From Macrotrachela quadricornifera (Eukaryota > Rotifera > Eurotatoria > Philodinida > Philodinidae), in assembly GCA_022393335.1 (NCBI GenBank), contig JAJEKB010021191.1, forward strand, positions 828,597-892,596: 64,000 nucleotides of DNA, written 5' to 3'. Made by a program: the position numbers and the translations under genes. The notes under the pieces are model-generated. The model was not told where the DNA came from, did no database searches, and saw only the letters and a program-made list of their open reading frames with translations. Below are positions 12,139-23,185 of the stretch, in pieces (the first letter of the stretch is position 1; each line of letters starts with the position of its first letter).

Positions 12139-15100
12139 CTAATCATTATCACTGTCCTCCTGTTCATCATCGCTGTTGCCCATGAAAATTGTGATATTTC
12201 TAGATTTTGCTCGACCTGGATGACTTACAAAGTCACGTATAATAAATTGAATAGCTTCATTACTTAAACATGTAACTAATGTTGATGCTTTAATACATAT
12301 TTCCACTGTAGAATCACTAATTCGATTACGTTGCCAAGTTTTGATTCGACGAAGTGTGGAAAATGATCGTTCAGCTTCATTGGAGCCAACCGCAAATGTA
12401 CCTAATACTTGGTATAGTTTATACCATTCGGAAGCTTGTTCTTGTCCATGTACAGCCAACTGTTGTAATATCGATTGAATTGAGTTTAAATCTTTTGGTA
12501 ATACCAAAAATGAATGAACATCATCCTTTAATCGATTGATGTTCAATAGAGGTGGATCATTTCTTTTGAATTTTTTTTTATCGACACTTGTATGTTCATA
12601 TGAAATTTCATTAGCATATGTATGAATTAAGCCGTTTCGAAGTAATTCATCAGGTGTCAGATTGGATGGCATCGATAACACAGCTAAATTTTCAATTAGT
12701 TCTTTAGCTTCTCTGTCGAATTTATTTGAAAATGAAGTCAAAACAGCAGATATCATTTCTTCCCCATCTTCTCGTAATTCATCTTCATTTAACTCTTCCG
12801 GAAAATTTACAGTTGAAACTTCGGTTGTTTTACGCCGTGTTGAATGAGCAGTAGCGTTGATTGTTGGTGCATATTGTTGTAAATCCTTCATTAAAGACTT
12901 AAATGTTTGGAAATCAAAATCTTGAGCAGTTTTACTAATAGAAGCAGTGGCCGCTTCTACATGTAACGAAAAATTATCCAAACAACATCCACGTGATTCG
13001 ATTTGACGAAGAAATTTCATAGATATTTTAAATATGTTTTTCAACATCATAATTTCAAATACTGTTTGATATTTTAATAAGACAAAAGTATATCGTTTGG
13101 CATCCGAAGAACCATCAATTTTTAATTGTGAAATTGTTGTGAGTGTTTGAATAATTGACAAATAATGTTTAACACCAAAACTAAGTATTTCGTAATTATA
13201 ACTCCATCTAATTTTCGATGCTTTTGGAACTGTATGTCCTAGGAAAGAAAAGAGAAAATATAAAATCAGATTGCGTCTAAACTCTAGAGAAAGAAGTTGA
13301 TACCTTTTTTGCTTGTACCATTTAATTTTTGGCTATTGAATAGAATCTCGAGACGTTGTGGACTATCACGAATGAATGATAATGCACTTTTTAGTGTATC
13401 AAAAGAATCGTGAAAATGGCTTTCTCCCGTTTCTTTCACAGCTAAGTTGAGAAGATGACTTCTACAATATATGTAAAATGCCCAGACTGATAATCGAGCT
13501 CGTACATGACCACTAGTTTGATATCTCATGCTTGATACGCCGTCATATGTTTGACCTGTTATAATGAATCGTTTGCCGGCGTCTTTTTCTAGTTGGTTGA
13601 GAAATTTCTCAATCATAATAAAAAATCCTGTAGGTGAAAGTGGTATGTTTCTACTATTCATTTGGTGAAAGTTACGTTTATTACTTTCTCCAGATGTGTC
13701 CGTAATGGGTTCAATTTTGAATAATTGTTCTTGTATTGTACCAGTATCTTTTTCAATATATCTTAAACATATGGAGACCATTTTTCGTACCGATATATCT
13801 TGTGTTTCATCAACTATTAGATTGATGTAATCGGTCTTTCGAATCGATGCCAGTTGCTGTTGGTATACATAAGTATTTATTGATAAAAGCCATTCAGAGA
13901 TTGCTTCTTTCCCCCAATATCTGAAAAAATAATAAATTTTTAAATCAGTTTTTCGGATGAAACTTAATTGTGGTACCTCTGTTTATTATTAGATAGATTC
14001 ATCCATTCTGCAACACCTGGACACTGCAGTCTGCCCAATAACTGTATCAACGATTTAAACTTGTTCATTGGCATTTCTTCAGTTAAAATATACCAGAATA
14101 TTTGAACTAACGTAGATAAATATTTTTCTGTTTGTTGTTGCAAATTACTACAATTTAATTGTCCAATGATATTCCCATTATCTTGAATATTCTTTGAAAG
14201 AACGCGACGCTCTCTTGACGAACGATGAAGATCACTTGATTCGTGTTTGCGAATACCTAAAAATGAAAAAAAAAATTTGTGAACCTTATGCTGAGTTGTA
14301 ATCGTTCATAAGAATGCTAACATACTCTCAATTCCCTTGTGTTTTAATTTCCAAAACGGGCGAACTACAAAAGCACCTCCATTTTTGGCAATTTTCACAC
14401 TATCGGAAGCAAATTCACTGCAGTAGGTGCAAAGCAATCCATAATTCCCATCCGAACAGATCGCCCTGAGCCACGGACGATCACGAGTAAACCATTGGCT
14501 GCTAGGTTTATGATGTAACTTAGCTTTTTGATATTCATCAATATTATTCGGATACCATTTAATGTTCGGATGCGCTGCACGTTGTTCATCAACAAAGTGT
14601 AACTCCTGGTTGTTAATAAATATAACACCTGGAAGAGGTTTTGGTGTTAAAATAGGGCGATCTGAATTCTGAATACCAGCTGTATTTAATTCCAAACAAT
14701 TATTAGTAGTACCAAAACTACAGTCATCTGTATTATTGATATTTCCGTTGTCAGAATCAGATGTTGTGTCCGAATGATCGTCATCGCTCTGTTGTTCTGC
14801 TCCTCGTCCTGTGTTATAAAAAAGATAAAATTGGAAACCCATTATTCTAACTAACTGTCAGAAATCATCGCTTACGAGGTGATAGTTGTAAATCAGCATC
14901 AATACTTTGCAATATATTCACTGTTGTTGGTGTAAATAAACGAGTATCTAGATTTTCTGGTTCACGATCAATTACTAAAAGGAAGTTTATGAAAAATATT
15001 ACTATATAATAAGGAAAATATTTGAATTATACTCTCTGTATTTGTACTCTCAAATTCAGTTGATAATGTTGTTGAACAATCAATTGGTGAAGGAACATCC

Positions 15101-15471
15101 ACTATAAGATTGCTGTCGTGATGTTGAAAAGCAGATATGTTGCTAATGTTATCACTGCTGATGTTGTTAATACTACTGTTAACACTATTATCATTAACTG
15201 TGCTTATGGTTGGCGAATTTTTGGTTAATGAAAAATGTTTCATAGAAAACAAAGTATTTGTTGACGATGCAGCAGCCGATGACTTGGATGAATATAGAGA
15301 TGAGGTGGTTGTGTGTTTCAACTTTTCATATTCTTTCTGAAGCTTTTCTCCTGATAAAATCATATAATGTTTTGTTTGACAATGATCTTTCCAATTTTTC
15401 AACAACATTGTTTTTGCACATACTGGACAGCTAACTTCTTTACATGTAGGATAAACTGTCCTAGAAGCCAT
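12139..15471 (-). CDS. hAT transposase (TTF zinc finger, DUF4371, hAT dimerisation)
   Basis: Six exons: 15033-15471, 14876-14974, 14326-14808, 13977-14256, 13304-13920 and 12139-13238. They splice with GT..AG ends to 3018 bp, an unbroken 1005-residue protein; every junction keeps frame. An N-terminal C-x2-C..H..H finger (PVCAKTMLLKNWKDHCQTKH) is followed by a Ser/Asn-rich linker. A TTF-type finger (about residues 240-340) carries WFTRDRPWL and CTYC, and KHESSDLHR follows. The hAT core has a first candidate catalytic Asp in LIVDETQDIS (about 471), a second in GQTYDGVSSM (about 560), the hAT CxxH in CRSHLLNL, and RWSY. The C-terminal dimerisation region includes NEAERSFSTLRRIKTWQRNR. The layout matches ZMYM1-like hAT proteins. 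It should cut and rejoin the element's ends in the nucleus. Confidence 0.9.
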
Positions 15472-15620
15472 GTGGTATATAATTTAGAAAAGATAATAAA
15501 AATCTAGAACAGATATACGAATAAACATTATTAATTAATAACAATTAGAAAAGTTGTATTAATAATAAAATTTTAGCAGCATTCTTTACCCAAGAAAAAC
15601 ATAAATGTTTTTCAAAAATC

Positions 15621-15768
15621 ACAATATTATCTGCCTTTTTTTTGGCAGAAAGAGTCTTCATAATATTATCTGCCTTTTTTTGGCAGAAAGAGTCTTCATA
15701 ATATTATCTGCCTTTTTTTGGCAGAAAGAGTCTTCATAATATTATCTGCCTTTTTTTGGCAGAAAGAG
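15621..15768. repeat. four 38-bp subterminal repeats of the hAT element
   Basis: Four near-identical tandem copies, each with the palindrome TCTGCC-T(7-8)-GGCAGA followed by AAGAGTCTTC. They lie just upstream of the transposase start, inside the right end of the element. The motif recurs near the left end as TTTGGCAGACAGTCAAT twice. Likely roles are transposase binding and possibly autoregulation of the transposase promoter (inference). Confidence 0.8.
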
Positions 15769-16118
15769 CATATTTAAAGGCTCCTGTCGAAGAAAAATAT
15801 CAACAATAGAATTTCTGCGAGAATTTTGCAGATAGAGTCCTCCTAATCTTATTTACCTGTTTTTGGGAAAAAATAAAACAGTATGAATGAGCTATTTGTT
15901 TAAGAACAGCTAACCAATTATCACCCATGTATGGTGCATGAAGAATGTTGTGAAATTTATCATCTTGAGTTTTGTTGCTTATTATAGCAAGACAGGAAAA
16001 TTTTTTGGTTACCAAAAATTTCAGAAATATAGCAGAAAAAATTTCGCAGACAGTGTCCAAATTTTGGTGGGGGAAAGCCCCCACCATCCCCCACCTAATC
16101 GGCGAGCCTGACCTATCC

Positions 16119-16315
16119 ATGTATGTTTCTACCTATGTATCTAACAATCCAACTACACACCTCTTTATATCTATCTATCTATTTATTTATTTCTCAATCT
16201 ACTTATCTATCCATCCATCTACGTATGTATCTATTTATCTGCCAATTAATATCTCGATTTACGGATCTATCTATCTACCTATCTCCCTACATATGTCTCT
16301 TTCACACATCATTTG
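16119..16315. repeat. TCTA-type microsatellite, right part
   Basis: Continuation of the array interrupted by the hAT insertion, with CTAT, TTAT and CATC tetranucleotides. Open frames here are repeat artefacts. Confidence 0.8.
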
Positions 16316-17050
16316 AAACGTATGAAACGAGAACTTCAATTATAATACGACTGAAATACATTGTGGCGTCGACTCACGAAATGAAACCAAAAATAAAATG
16401 AGTTTCAGTAATGTCCTTCTCGACTCACATGTAGACTTAGCTGGCATACCTTGATTCGGTCTTTATTCAAAGATCAAGTTTACTGCGCTGCACAAAGTGG
16501 TCATCGATTAAAACGGGAATTGCTTTATCTTAGTTCACCACCTATCTTTTCTACTCAATATGTAACTCATTTACTAATTTTAATCAACGAATTGAATGAA
16601 ATAAAAGAAACTCAAGCAGGTCAGAACAGAAAAACTAATAAAGCAGCGCAGGGGTTAAACGAATTGAAGGCGAAAAGGAACTAAAACGCTTGAAGTAAGT
16701 AAAAGAGGTAAAGAGAGTACAATGGGTAAAAAACCTAATGGCATTAAAGCATCTAGAATAGATATAAAGACTAAATCGACTAAAGAGTTTGTAAGGATTG
16801 AAAATACTAAAAGGAGTGAACGAACTCAAAACGCTGAAAATCAGAAAACAGAGCAAAATAGTTAGAAACTCTGAAGACATTAAAGAAAGCAAATTTCTCT
16901 AAACAGTAGAAGAAAATAAGACAAGAGAGAGTAAAGGGACTAAATATACAAGAATTGTAGGACGCAAAAGGAGCATACGGAGACAAAACGCACTAGCAAG
17001 ACTAAAGGCAATTAGAACAGTAAAAGAGCTACATGACTTAAAGGAGAGAC
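16316..17050. other. purine-rich degenerate stretch
   Basis: From about 16560 the plus strand is strongly purine-rich, with recurring ACTAAA/GTAAAG words. A short frame at 16451-16684 has no recognisable domain and runs into the low-complexity DNA. No gene is supported. Confidence 0.35.
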
Positions 17051-17416
17051 ACCAATGCAACTAAAAAATAAAAAAAATAACATTTTTTTCTGATCAAATA
17101 CATATAAAAACCGATGTTTCCCATTTGTATTGATTAAAATGAAAATTTTCATCAGTTGCATTTCGTGAATTTAATTTTTAATCAAAATCATCGAATGACT
17201 TTGGTTAAACATTGACTAAAAATCAATGTCATTTGATGATTTTGATTTTTAATCAATGTCACTTGATGACTTTGATTAAAAATCAAAATCATCAAATGTA
17301 ACTGATGAAAATGAAAATTAACGATTTTTATGCCAGTTTCATCAAAAAAATGTCATTTTTTTCGTGTTTTTTACATGAAAGTCATCAATTTTTTGTCATA
17401 TTTTGGTTACTTGGGT
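17051..17416. repeat. AT-rich palindromic element II
   Basis: A 366-bp relative of element I. It opens ACCAATGCAACTAAAAAAT, and its other end, read inward, is ACCCAAGTAACC. The interior is an array of inverted ATCAAAATCAT/ATGATTTTGAT words that can fold on itself. It has no coding capacity. Confidence 0.55.
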
Positions 17417-17579
17417 AGAGTAAGAAAGTTAATTTCTGCTAGAAAACTGAGGCATAAGATTTTGTGTGTTCTCACATATAGAGCTCTCTCTAGAAAACAT
17501 TGAAAAGGGTATTTGTTAAGACAGATGTCGAAATGTACTCTAAATTCATCATTTTCCTGGTGAATTTTTTAAAAAACAT

Positions 17580-18053
17580 CGTGACACATGATGTATTTCA
17601 CACCAAAGTCATTCGATGAAAACGATGATAAAGTAATGAAAGTAATCTAATGATTTTGATTTTTCCGTAGTAATCANNNNNNNNNNAGTAATGAAAATAA
17701 TGCAATGATTTTGATTTTTCCGAAATAATCAAAATCATCGGATGATATTGATGTAAAAATAATGAAAATAATGTAATGATTTTGATTTTCCGAAATAATC
17801 AAAGTCATCAAATGAAATTGATGTAAAAGTAATGAAAATAATGCAATGATTTTGATTTTTCCGACGTAATCAAAATCATCGGATGATATTGATGTAAAAA
17901 TAATGAAAGTAATGTGATGACTTTGGTGACTTTTGAGAGAAGTAAAGTCATGCAATTTTTTTGATGAAAATTTTAAAAATCACCATTTAAATGATGAAAA
18001 TTTTGAAAATAACCATTTACATGAAATGTGTTTGGTTTTTTAGTTACATGGGT
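17580..18053. repeat. AT-rich palindromic element III with ~71-bp tandem repeats
   Basis: The right end (TTAGTTACATGGGT, to 18053) matches element I. The interior holds tandem copies of about 71 bp containing AATGCAATGATTTTGATTT, near 17698, 17770 and 17840. A run of ten N (17680-17689) marks an assembly gap in this array, so the real copy number is unknown. The left boundary is uncertain. Confidence 0.5.
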
Positions 18054-18888
18054 AATGTCAAATATGTGTTTTTTTTATTTGAAAGCTCGTGTTTAAGGTT
18101 AGCCTACCTCGTACTCGATTCCTTAAAATAAACCCGATTATTATTATATAAGAAGCACTCGTCGTTACGACTCGCTTGATCCTCGACTGAACTCCATCTA
18201 ATCGGCATCAATAACATTTTCTTCGATTCTGTTTTAATAACTTCAGCCGAGCACATTCTTAAATAAAACAGATGTGTTATATTGTCATTGACGAGTGTAT
18301 TGTAAAGAGTCCAAATCTTTCCAACATCGTGTGAAATCTTTCGGAACAAACTATTATACGGTGCTGAAGGTTGGCCACACAGATTCCGTTGGTCGGTCAG
18401 TATTAACTGGTCGTTTCTGTCCATAATGCAATAAACAATTCAAGAAGAAACAACGTGGGATAGCTCACAGTCGACCATAGGCGTTCCTCCGGTCCGCCAC
18501 TTCCGATTGCTCAGTTTTATGCGTATAATACAGGCGTAAATTCAAGGACTGTTTTATTTTCTTGAAATGAAAATCTGTTTGCAATATCGAAGAGATTAAC
18601 CCTTTGGGGCCGAAATTATTTTTCAATTGAAAAATGGTTCTTACGTCGGTTTATGCGTATTATTCATTTATGCTGACAGCACAAACACCCACTTTGTTCG
18701 ACTTTTAGAAAAAAATAAGCGATCTACAAAGTTCAAAAAATGACCTCCTTCAACATTAACACTCAGAATTTCTCTTATGGTTCACACAAATGCCCCAACT
18801 ACTCCTCACTAACATCCACCAAACTTCATAAGCTGCATTTTGATCCGAATAAGTGCCATCCCCAAATAAACCCTTATCTAAAAGAAAG
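18054..18888. other. stretch with one unrecognised minus-strand ORF
   Basis: An open frame at 18104-18424 (minus, 106 codons) starts with ATG (MDRNDQLILTDQ...) in locally less AT-rich DNA. I recognise no domain, and it lacks flanking splice signals that would make a gene model convincing. It may be a remnant of a decayed gene. The rest shows nothing I can name. Confidence 0.25.
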
Positions 18889-19082
18889 TTTGTCTGTCGA
18901 AATCACTCAGATTTGAGTAAAGGCTTTTTCTGTTATTAATCGAATGAAACATAAGACTCTTCGAGCTCTATTAAGGATAATATCTCCAAATAATCTACTA
19001 ATGATCCGAATATGTCTATATTTCATTCGAATAACACCAGAAAAAAAAATTTGCTCAAATCTGATTGACTTCGGCAGACAAA
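18889..19082. repeat. 194-bp inverted-repeat element
   Basis: The ends are inverted copies: TTTGTCTGTCGAAATCACTC on the left against TTTGTCTGCCGAAGTCAATC on the right (read inward), each followed by AGATTTGAG. The similarity continues to CATTCGAAT-like words in the middle. It is a MITE-like fold-back sequence with no coding potential. Confidence 0.6.
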
Positions 19083-19601
19083 TAAGTACACATACATACA
19101 TTTTATGGAACTCACATACGAAAAATGTGAGTGTAAGTTTTAAGTCGAAGTTTTGCGGCTCCCCTCCCCCTTCTAACAGACACGATGCAGAAATTGATTC
19201 CTATGTTTATTTAGCTGGAGCACAATTATTTAAAGATATGTGAGTTCTACATTTTAGTCCCAAAGGAACTGTGCTGACAAGCTTTTTGATTATAGTTTAG
19301 ATCATAATTGTTAGATATAGGTTCATTTTTAATATTCAATTTATTTTATGGTTTGATCATAAGTACAGAACACATTTTTCTATCATGTAATGGATTATAC
19401 AATAATTATTTTACTTATATAAAGGAATAAACTTTATACTATAAAGAAAACTTATTCAACAAGATTAATCAGTACATTCAATTGATGTTAATGATTTAGT
19501 CGAGAGTGAAGTGAATCACTTTATTGTATTTGGAAATTGATCGATTTGTCAGATATATAAAATGAACTAAATCATAGAGAATAAGTAATACAAGAACAAC
19601 T

Positions 19602-20344
19602 AACCAAATTGCTCCGATTATTGGTGAATCAGAAGGAATTGGTTTATCAACTGCTATAGAAATTGTGAGTGAAAGTGCTTATGTGTTCATAACTGAACGA
19701 TGTCAAGAAGTACTTGATGCAGCAGTGAAAAAAATAGACAATAAAGATGTTAGTGCAATTCAATCAAATGCATCAAAATTAGATCAACTCGATAATGTAT
19801 TTAATATAATTGAGAAAGAAAAAGGTAAACTTGATATTGTCTTTGCAAATGCAGGAATTGTAACAACTTCACCATTAGAATCAATTACAGAAGATCATTA
19901 CAATTTTTTATTTTTGATCTTAAATGTTAAAGAAGTTATTTTTACTATACAAAAAGCTTTACAAATTCTTTTTGATGGAAGTTCAATTATAATAAATGGT
20001 TCAGTTCATAGTATAAAAGGTTTTCCAGTTCACAGTATCTATGCTGCATCAAAAGCTGCTGTTCGTTCGTTTGCATGTTGGTGGGCTGTCGATTTGAAAG
20101 ATCAAAAAATTCGAGTGAATGTTATTACTTCAGGTGTATTGAAACCTCACTAGCAAAAATAGTTGCTGGAGATACAGATGAAGATTGGCTAACAGCTTCG
20201 AAAAAATATTCAGAAATTATCGTCTTGGGTCGTATTGGTCAACCTGATGAAACTGCAAAACATGCTGTTTTTCTTGCTTCAGATGATAGTTCATATATCA
20301 CTGGCATTGAACTTTTTGTTGATGGAGATGTTGCACAGATATGA
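19602..20344 (+). pseudogene. short-chain dehydrogenase/reductase pseudogene
   Basis: The translated frame reads as an SDR. The Rossmann glycine motif is eroded (IIGESEGIG instead of TGxxxGIG). The family NAG is kept (FANAG), as are the active-site Ser in the INGSVHS strand, YAASK (catalytic Tyr and Lys) and the C-terminal ELFVDGD. Three lesions show it is dead. There is no usable ATG, because stops precede the glycine motif in all likely leader frames. The nucleotide-binding glycines are damaged. Near 20136 a 1-bp deletion shifts frame: the first frame ends in TAG at about 20152, and the family sequence (IETSLAKIV..., then DDSSYITGIELFVDG) resumes in the next frame to the stop at 20344. SDRs are NAD(P)-dependent oxidoreductases; the original substrate cannot be told. 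Confidence 0.8.
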
Positions 20345-20707
20345 ACCTCATTGTTTTCTTTTTTTTTACATTTTTATTTTAAAATTGTCAATAAAGTATG
20401 GATCTAGCTTTCATCTAGAATTTTCTAATTGAATCTTATTTGAAATTCTCTTTTAAATTAATGATCATCATTATTTCTATGATATTCAATATTTGATTAA
20501 TCAGTTCTTTCAAATTCAAATGCCTGAAAAATTTTGTCATTCGATAGAAACGGATTTTAATAAACATTCATGTGATTGTGACCTATCTATTCATTCAATC
20601 TAATTAAATGTGATTTTTAAATCAGTTCTATTATTGATAAAAATGCTGAAAATATTATTCATTTAAACTCAAAATAAAATTTCATACACTACAGTCAAAG
20701 TTAAAAA
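20345..20707. other. short AT-rich spacer
   Basis: Nothing recognisable between the dehydrogenase remnant and the following inverted-repeat element. Confidence 0.3.
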
Positions 20708-21418
20708 CAAGGGAGAACAAACTGATTTCTATGCTAGAAATCAGTAAAAATCACAAGAAATCATGAGAAATCAATCGGAAGTCATGTTATATTGAAGACA
20801 ACCTTTAATGACTAAATGAACAGAACTACTCTGATTTTCAGCAAAAATTCCACATTTATAGGAACAACGCTGGCTTGTCACTATTCTAAGGACAAAACAT
20901 GGAGTTGCTCGGATCCTATGAAAGAGGGCCTCCACTAACCTCTATATCGGCCCGAATAACCCTGTGTTTCACCCGAATAATAGTAGAGAAAAATCCTGCT
21001 AAAAGTTGATTAACTAGAAAATTAACCAATCATATCTTAGTACAACTTTTCTCCCGCTATAGTAAGGACGAAACATCATGTTGTTCGAGTTAATATAGGG
21101 ATTAACGGGGGCTCTCTTTCATATGGCCTGAACAACCCCATGCAGTATTCTTATAATAGTGAAATATTAAAAAAGTGAAATCTGATTGGTTGATTTTTTA
21201 GCCAATCAGATTTTAGCAGGATATTTCCCAACTATGATCCAGGTGAAACACAGGGTTGTTGAGACCGATATAGGGGTTAATAGAGACCTTCTTTTATATG
21301 GCCGGAACAATCTCATGTTTTGCTCTTACAATAGTGGCGAACCAATGTTATTCGTATGACTATAGGGTTTCTACTGGAAATCAGTGGAAATCGGTAGAAA
21401 TCAGTTTTTTCCCTCTTG
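20708..21418. mobile_element. non-autonomous inverted-repeat DNA element
   Basis: The two ends, read inward, are CAAGGGAGAACAAACTG and CAAGAGGGAAAAAACTG, both continuing ATTTCT. TTAA lies 3 bp outside the left end and 1 bp outside the right end, a possible target site. Internally, about 100-bp blocks recur in both orientations: the block at 20876-20976 is an inverted copy of that at about 21232-21340, and a third relative lies near 21056. A perfect short hairpin (AATCTGATTGG against CCAATCAGATT) lies near 21180. No ORF; transposon superfamily undecided. Confidence 0.5.
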
Positions 21419-23185
21419 GTTAAAAGTTTCGATACACTTCTTGCCTGCAGTTATTTATCTAAACTGTAGAATATTATTGTAATTCAAGATATATTTGAAT
21501 AGCAGAAATCAGATATTGTGTATTGTTAGGTGTCTAACTCTAGATCGTCGAGATGAGATGAATGTAGTCGTAGATCGCTCTGGTTTATGCATGAAAAGTC
21601 GTATGCTATATATAGGCAAGAGGATCATACATCTCTAGGAACTGTCCATCAGATGATGGTGGAAAGAACCCATCGAATATAATACATATGAGAAGATGAC
21701 ATATATAGAACGAAAGAAAAAGACCACATATATGTAATAGACAGGAAAGGAAAAAATCCATATATGTAATATACAGAAAAGAAGAAGATAGAACGAAAGA
21801 AAAATATCTCTATAGACAAGAGATGCAGGAGAGCTACATCTGAAGAGTTGTCGGTACCACTTCCTAACAATATCCTTCCGAAAAAAACTAGTTAGACTAT
21901 ATTTTTCGGTTATCATTATCATAACAGCATTTTTTTAAATAACGATGTATTCTGAAGGTTCATAGTTTTCTTTCATCCTATATATTTGCATTCTCATTTG
22001 TACATATGTTTTACCAAAAAGAAAGCAATGATTGTAATTTCTATATAAATAGACTTGCATATTCATTTCCTTCATTAACTACAATTCAACAGATTCTCAA
22101 GTGAAATATGTGGTGTTACAACAATCTTATTACTCGAGCTGCAATATAAAATAAATTATTATCTCATTTATGGATTGAACCAAATGTTCCAGGTGACTTA
22201 TACACAATAAACCAATGAAGATCTGATGTATTTTATCATTGAATGCTCTATTCACTTTAGGTCTACTTGGTCAGGTATTAGATGATATGACGAGTGGAAA
22301 TTCTCATTGATATGTTTGGCATATATCAGGAAGTAAATCTTCTAGCTTGTATCCTTTTCAATAACTATATTTACAAAAAATTCTAGAAAAATAGATTTAA
22401 AAAGTTATTCTTCATGTTAATATTTCTTTCGTTTTCTTTCGATGTATTTTTTATTGATCGAAATAGCCACATATATGTCTCAAGTGGCCCTGAAGACATA
22501 GGCCAATTGGTATTTTCAACTTTTGCAATCTAATCTCAAATACTCCTCCACATTTTGTACGAAAAGATGCGCCAGAAAATTCTCTTCAAAAATATATTGA
22601 AATTTTTGGTTTCAAATGCTAATCAGACATATTAAGTAGCAGATATAGCGAAATTTCATCATGTTTAATTGTCTAAATTATTTTCTCATAAATAACTCAA
22701 ACCGTTTTCTCTAGATTTTTCAACAAAAAACACCTGATTAGTCAAAGTATACCTTTGTGCAATTCAAGTGAGCTCCGTTTCAATGAATAGAATTCAATAA
22801 GAAAAAAAAATCTGGCTTTGTACTTTTTATCTTGTGATCATGGCGTTAATGATGTTCATCGAGAGTTCATTTGGAAAATTTTTCAATGCTGATTTATATC
22901 TCTCATAAAAGGACTCCCTATTGGTACTCAGATGATAGCGTCACGGAAAATTGTGCACTCTTCATACAAAAGTAAAGATCTACTAGTACTCAATTAATCT
23001 TGATTATAGCTGATGCTATATTTTTCTTTTACAGTACGTATGTAATCAAATATAATTTCGAGATTTTATATAGTTCAAATAAATAGTATCAATTTCATTC
23101 TTTTCATCATTAAGGAACAAATAATCCAATTTGTACAGAATTGAGTTCAATTTAGACATAAAGTAAAGAAAAATATTTTCCACTT
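21419..23185. other. gene-free stretch with a possible decayed coding remnant
   Basis: Around 22110-22360 the plus strand reads as a broken but protein-like frame (for example EPNVPGDLYTINQ and, after a frameshift, GLLGQVLDDMTSG). Several stops interrupt it. I do not recognise the family. Frames around 21635-21922 come from AGAAAG/TATATG low-complexity DNA. Confidence 0.3.

Larger units (their letters stand above)
11940..16110 (-). mobile_element. complete hAT transposon, apparently autonomous
   Basis: A 4171-bp element with an exact 8-bp target duplication ACCTATCC on both sides (11932-11939 and 16111-16118). The ends begin CAGGGTTGTCGATT on the left and, on the other strand, CAGGCTCGCCGATT on the right, both followed by GGTGGGGGCT. 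CAGG-type termini with 8-bp duplications are diagnostic of hAT elements. It encodes an open, spliceable transposase (12139-15471, minus) and has subterminal repeats sharing TGGCAGA: a 17-bp doublet near 11980-12013 and four 38-bp copies at 15621-15768. These are candidate transposase-binding sites. It landed inside a tetranucleotide microsatellite. The intact ORF and perfect duplication suggest a recent, possibly active copy. Confidence 0.92.

Noticed and set aside
15621..15768. CRISPR-like array
   Set aside because: The 38-bp units are direct tandem copies without variable spacers and lie inside a eukaryotic hAT element.
15972..16401. open frames of 114 and 92 codons
   Set aside because: They cover the hAT end and the microsatellite; YLSIYLSI-type translations are artefacts of the tetranucleotide repeat.
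16451..16684. 77-codon plus-strand ORF
   Set aside because: The first 55 codons look mildly protein-like but match nothing I know, and the end is purine-rich low-complexity DNA.
21635..21922. minus-strand ORFs of 95 and 73 codons
   Set aside because: Two overlapping frames over GAAAGAAAAAG/CATATATG low-complexity sequence; no domain and no supporting splice structure.
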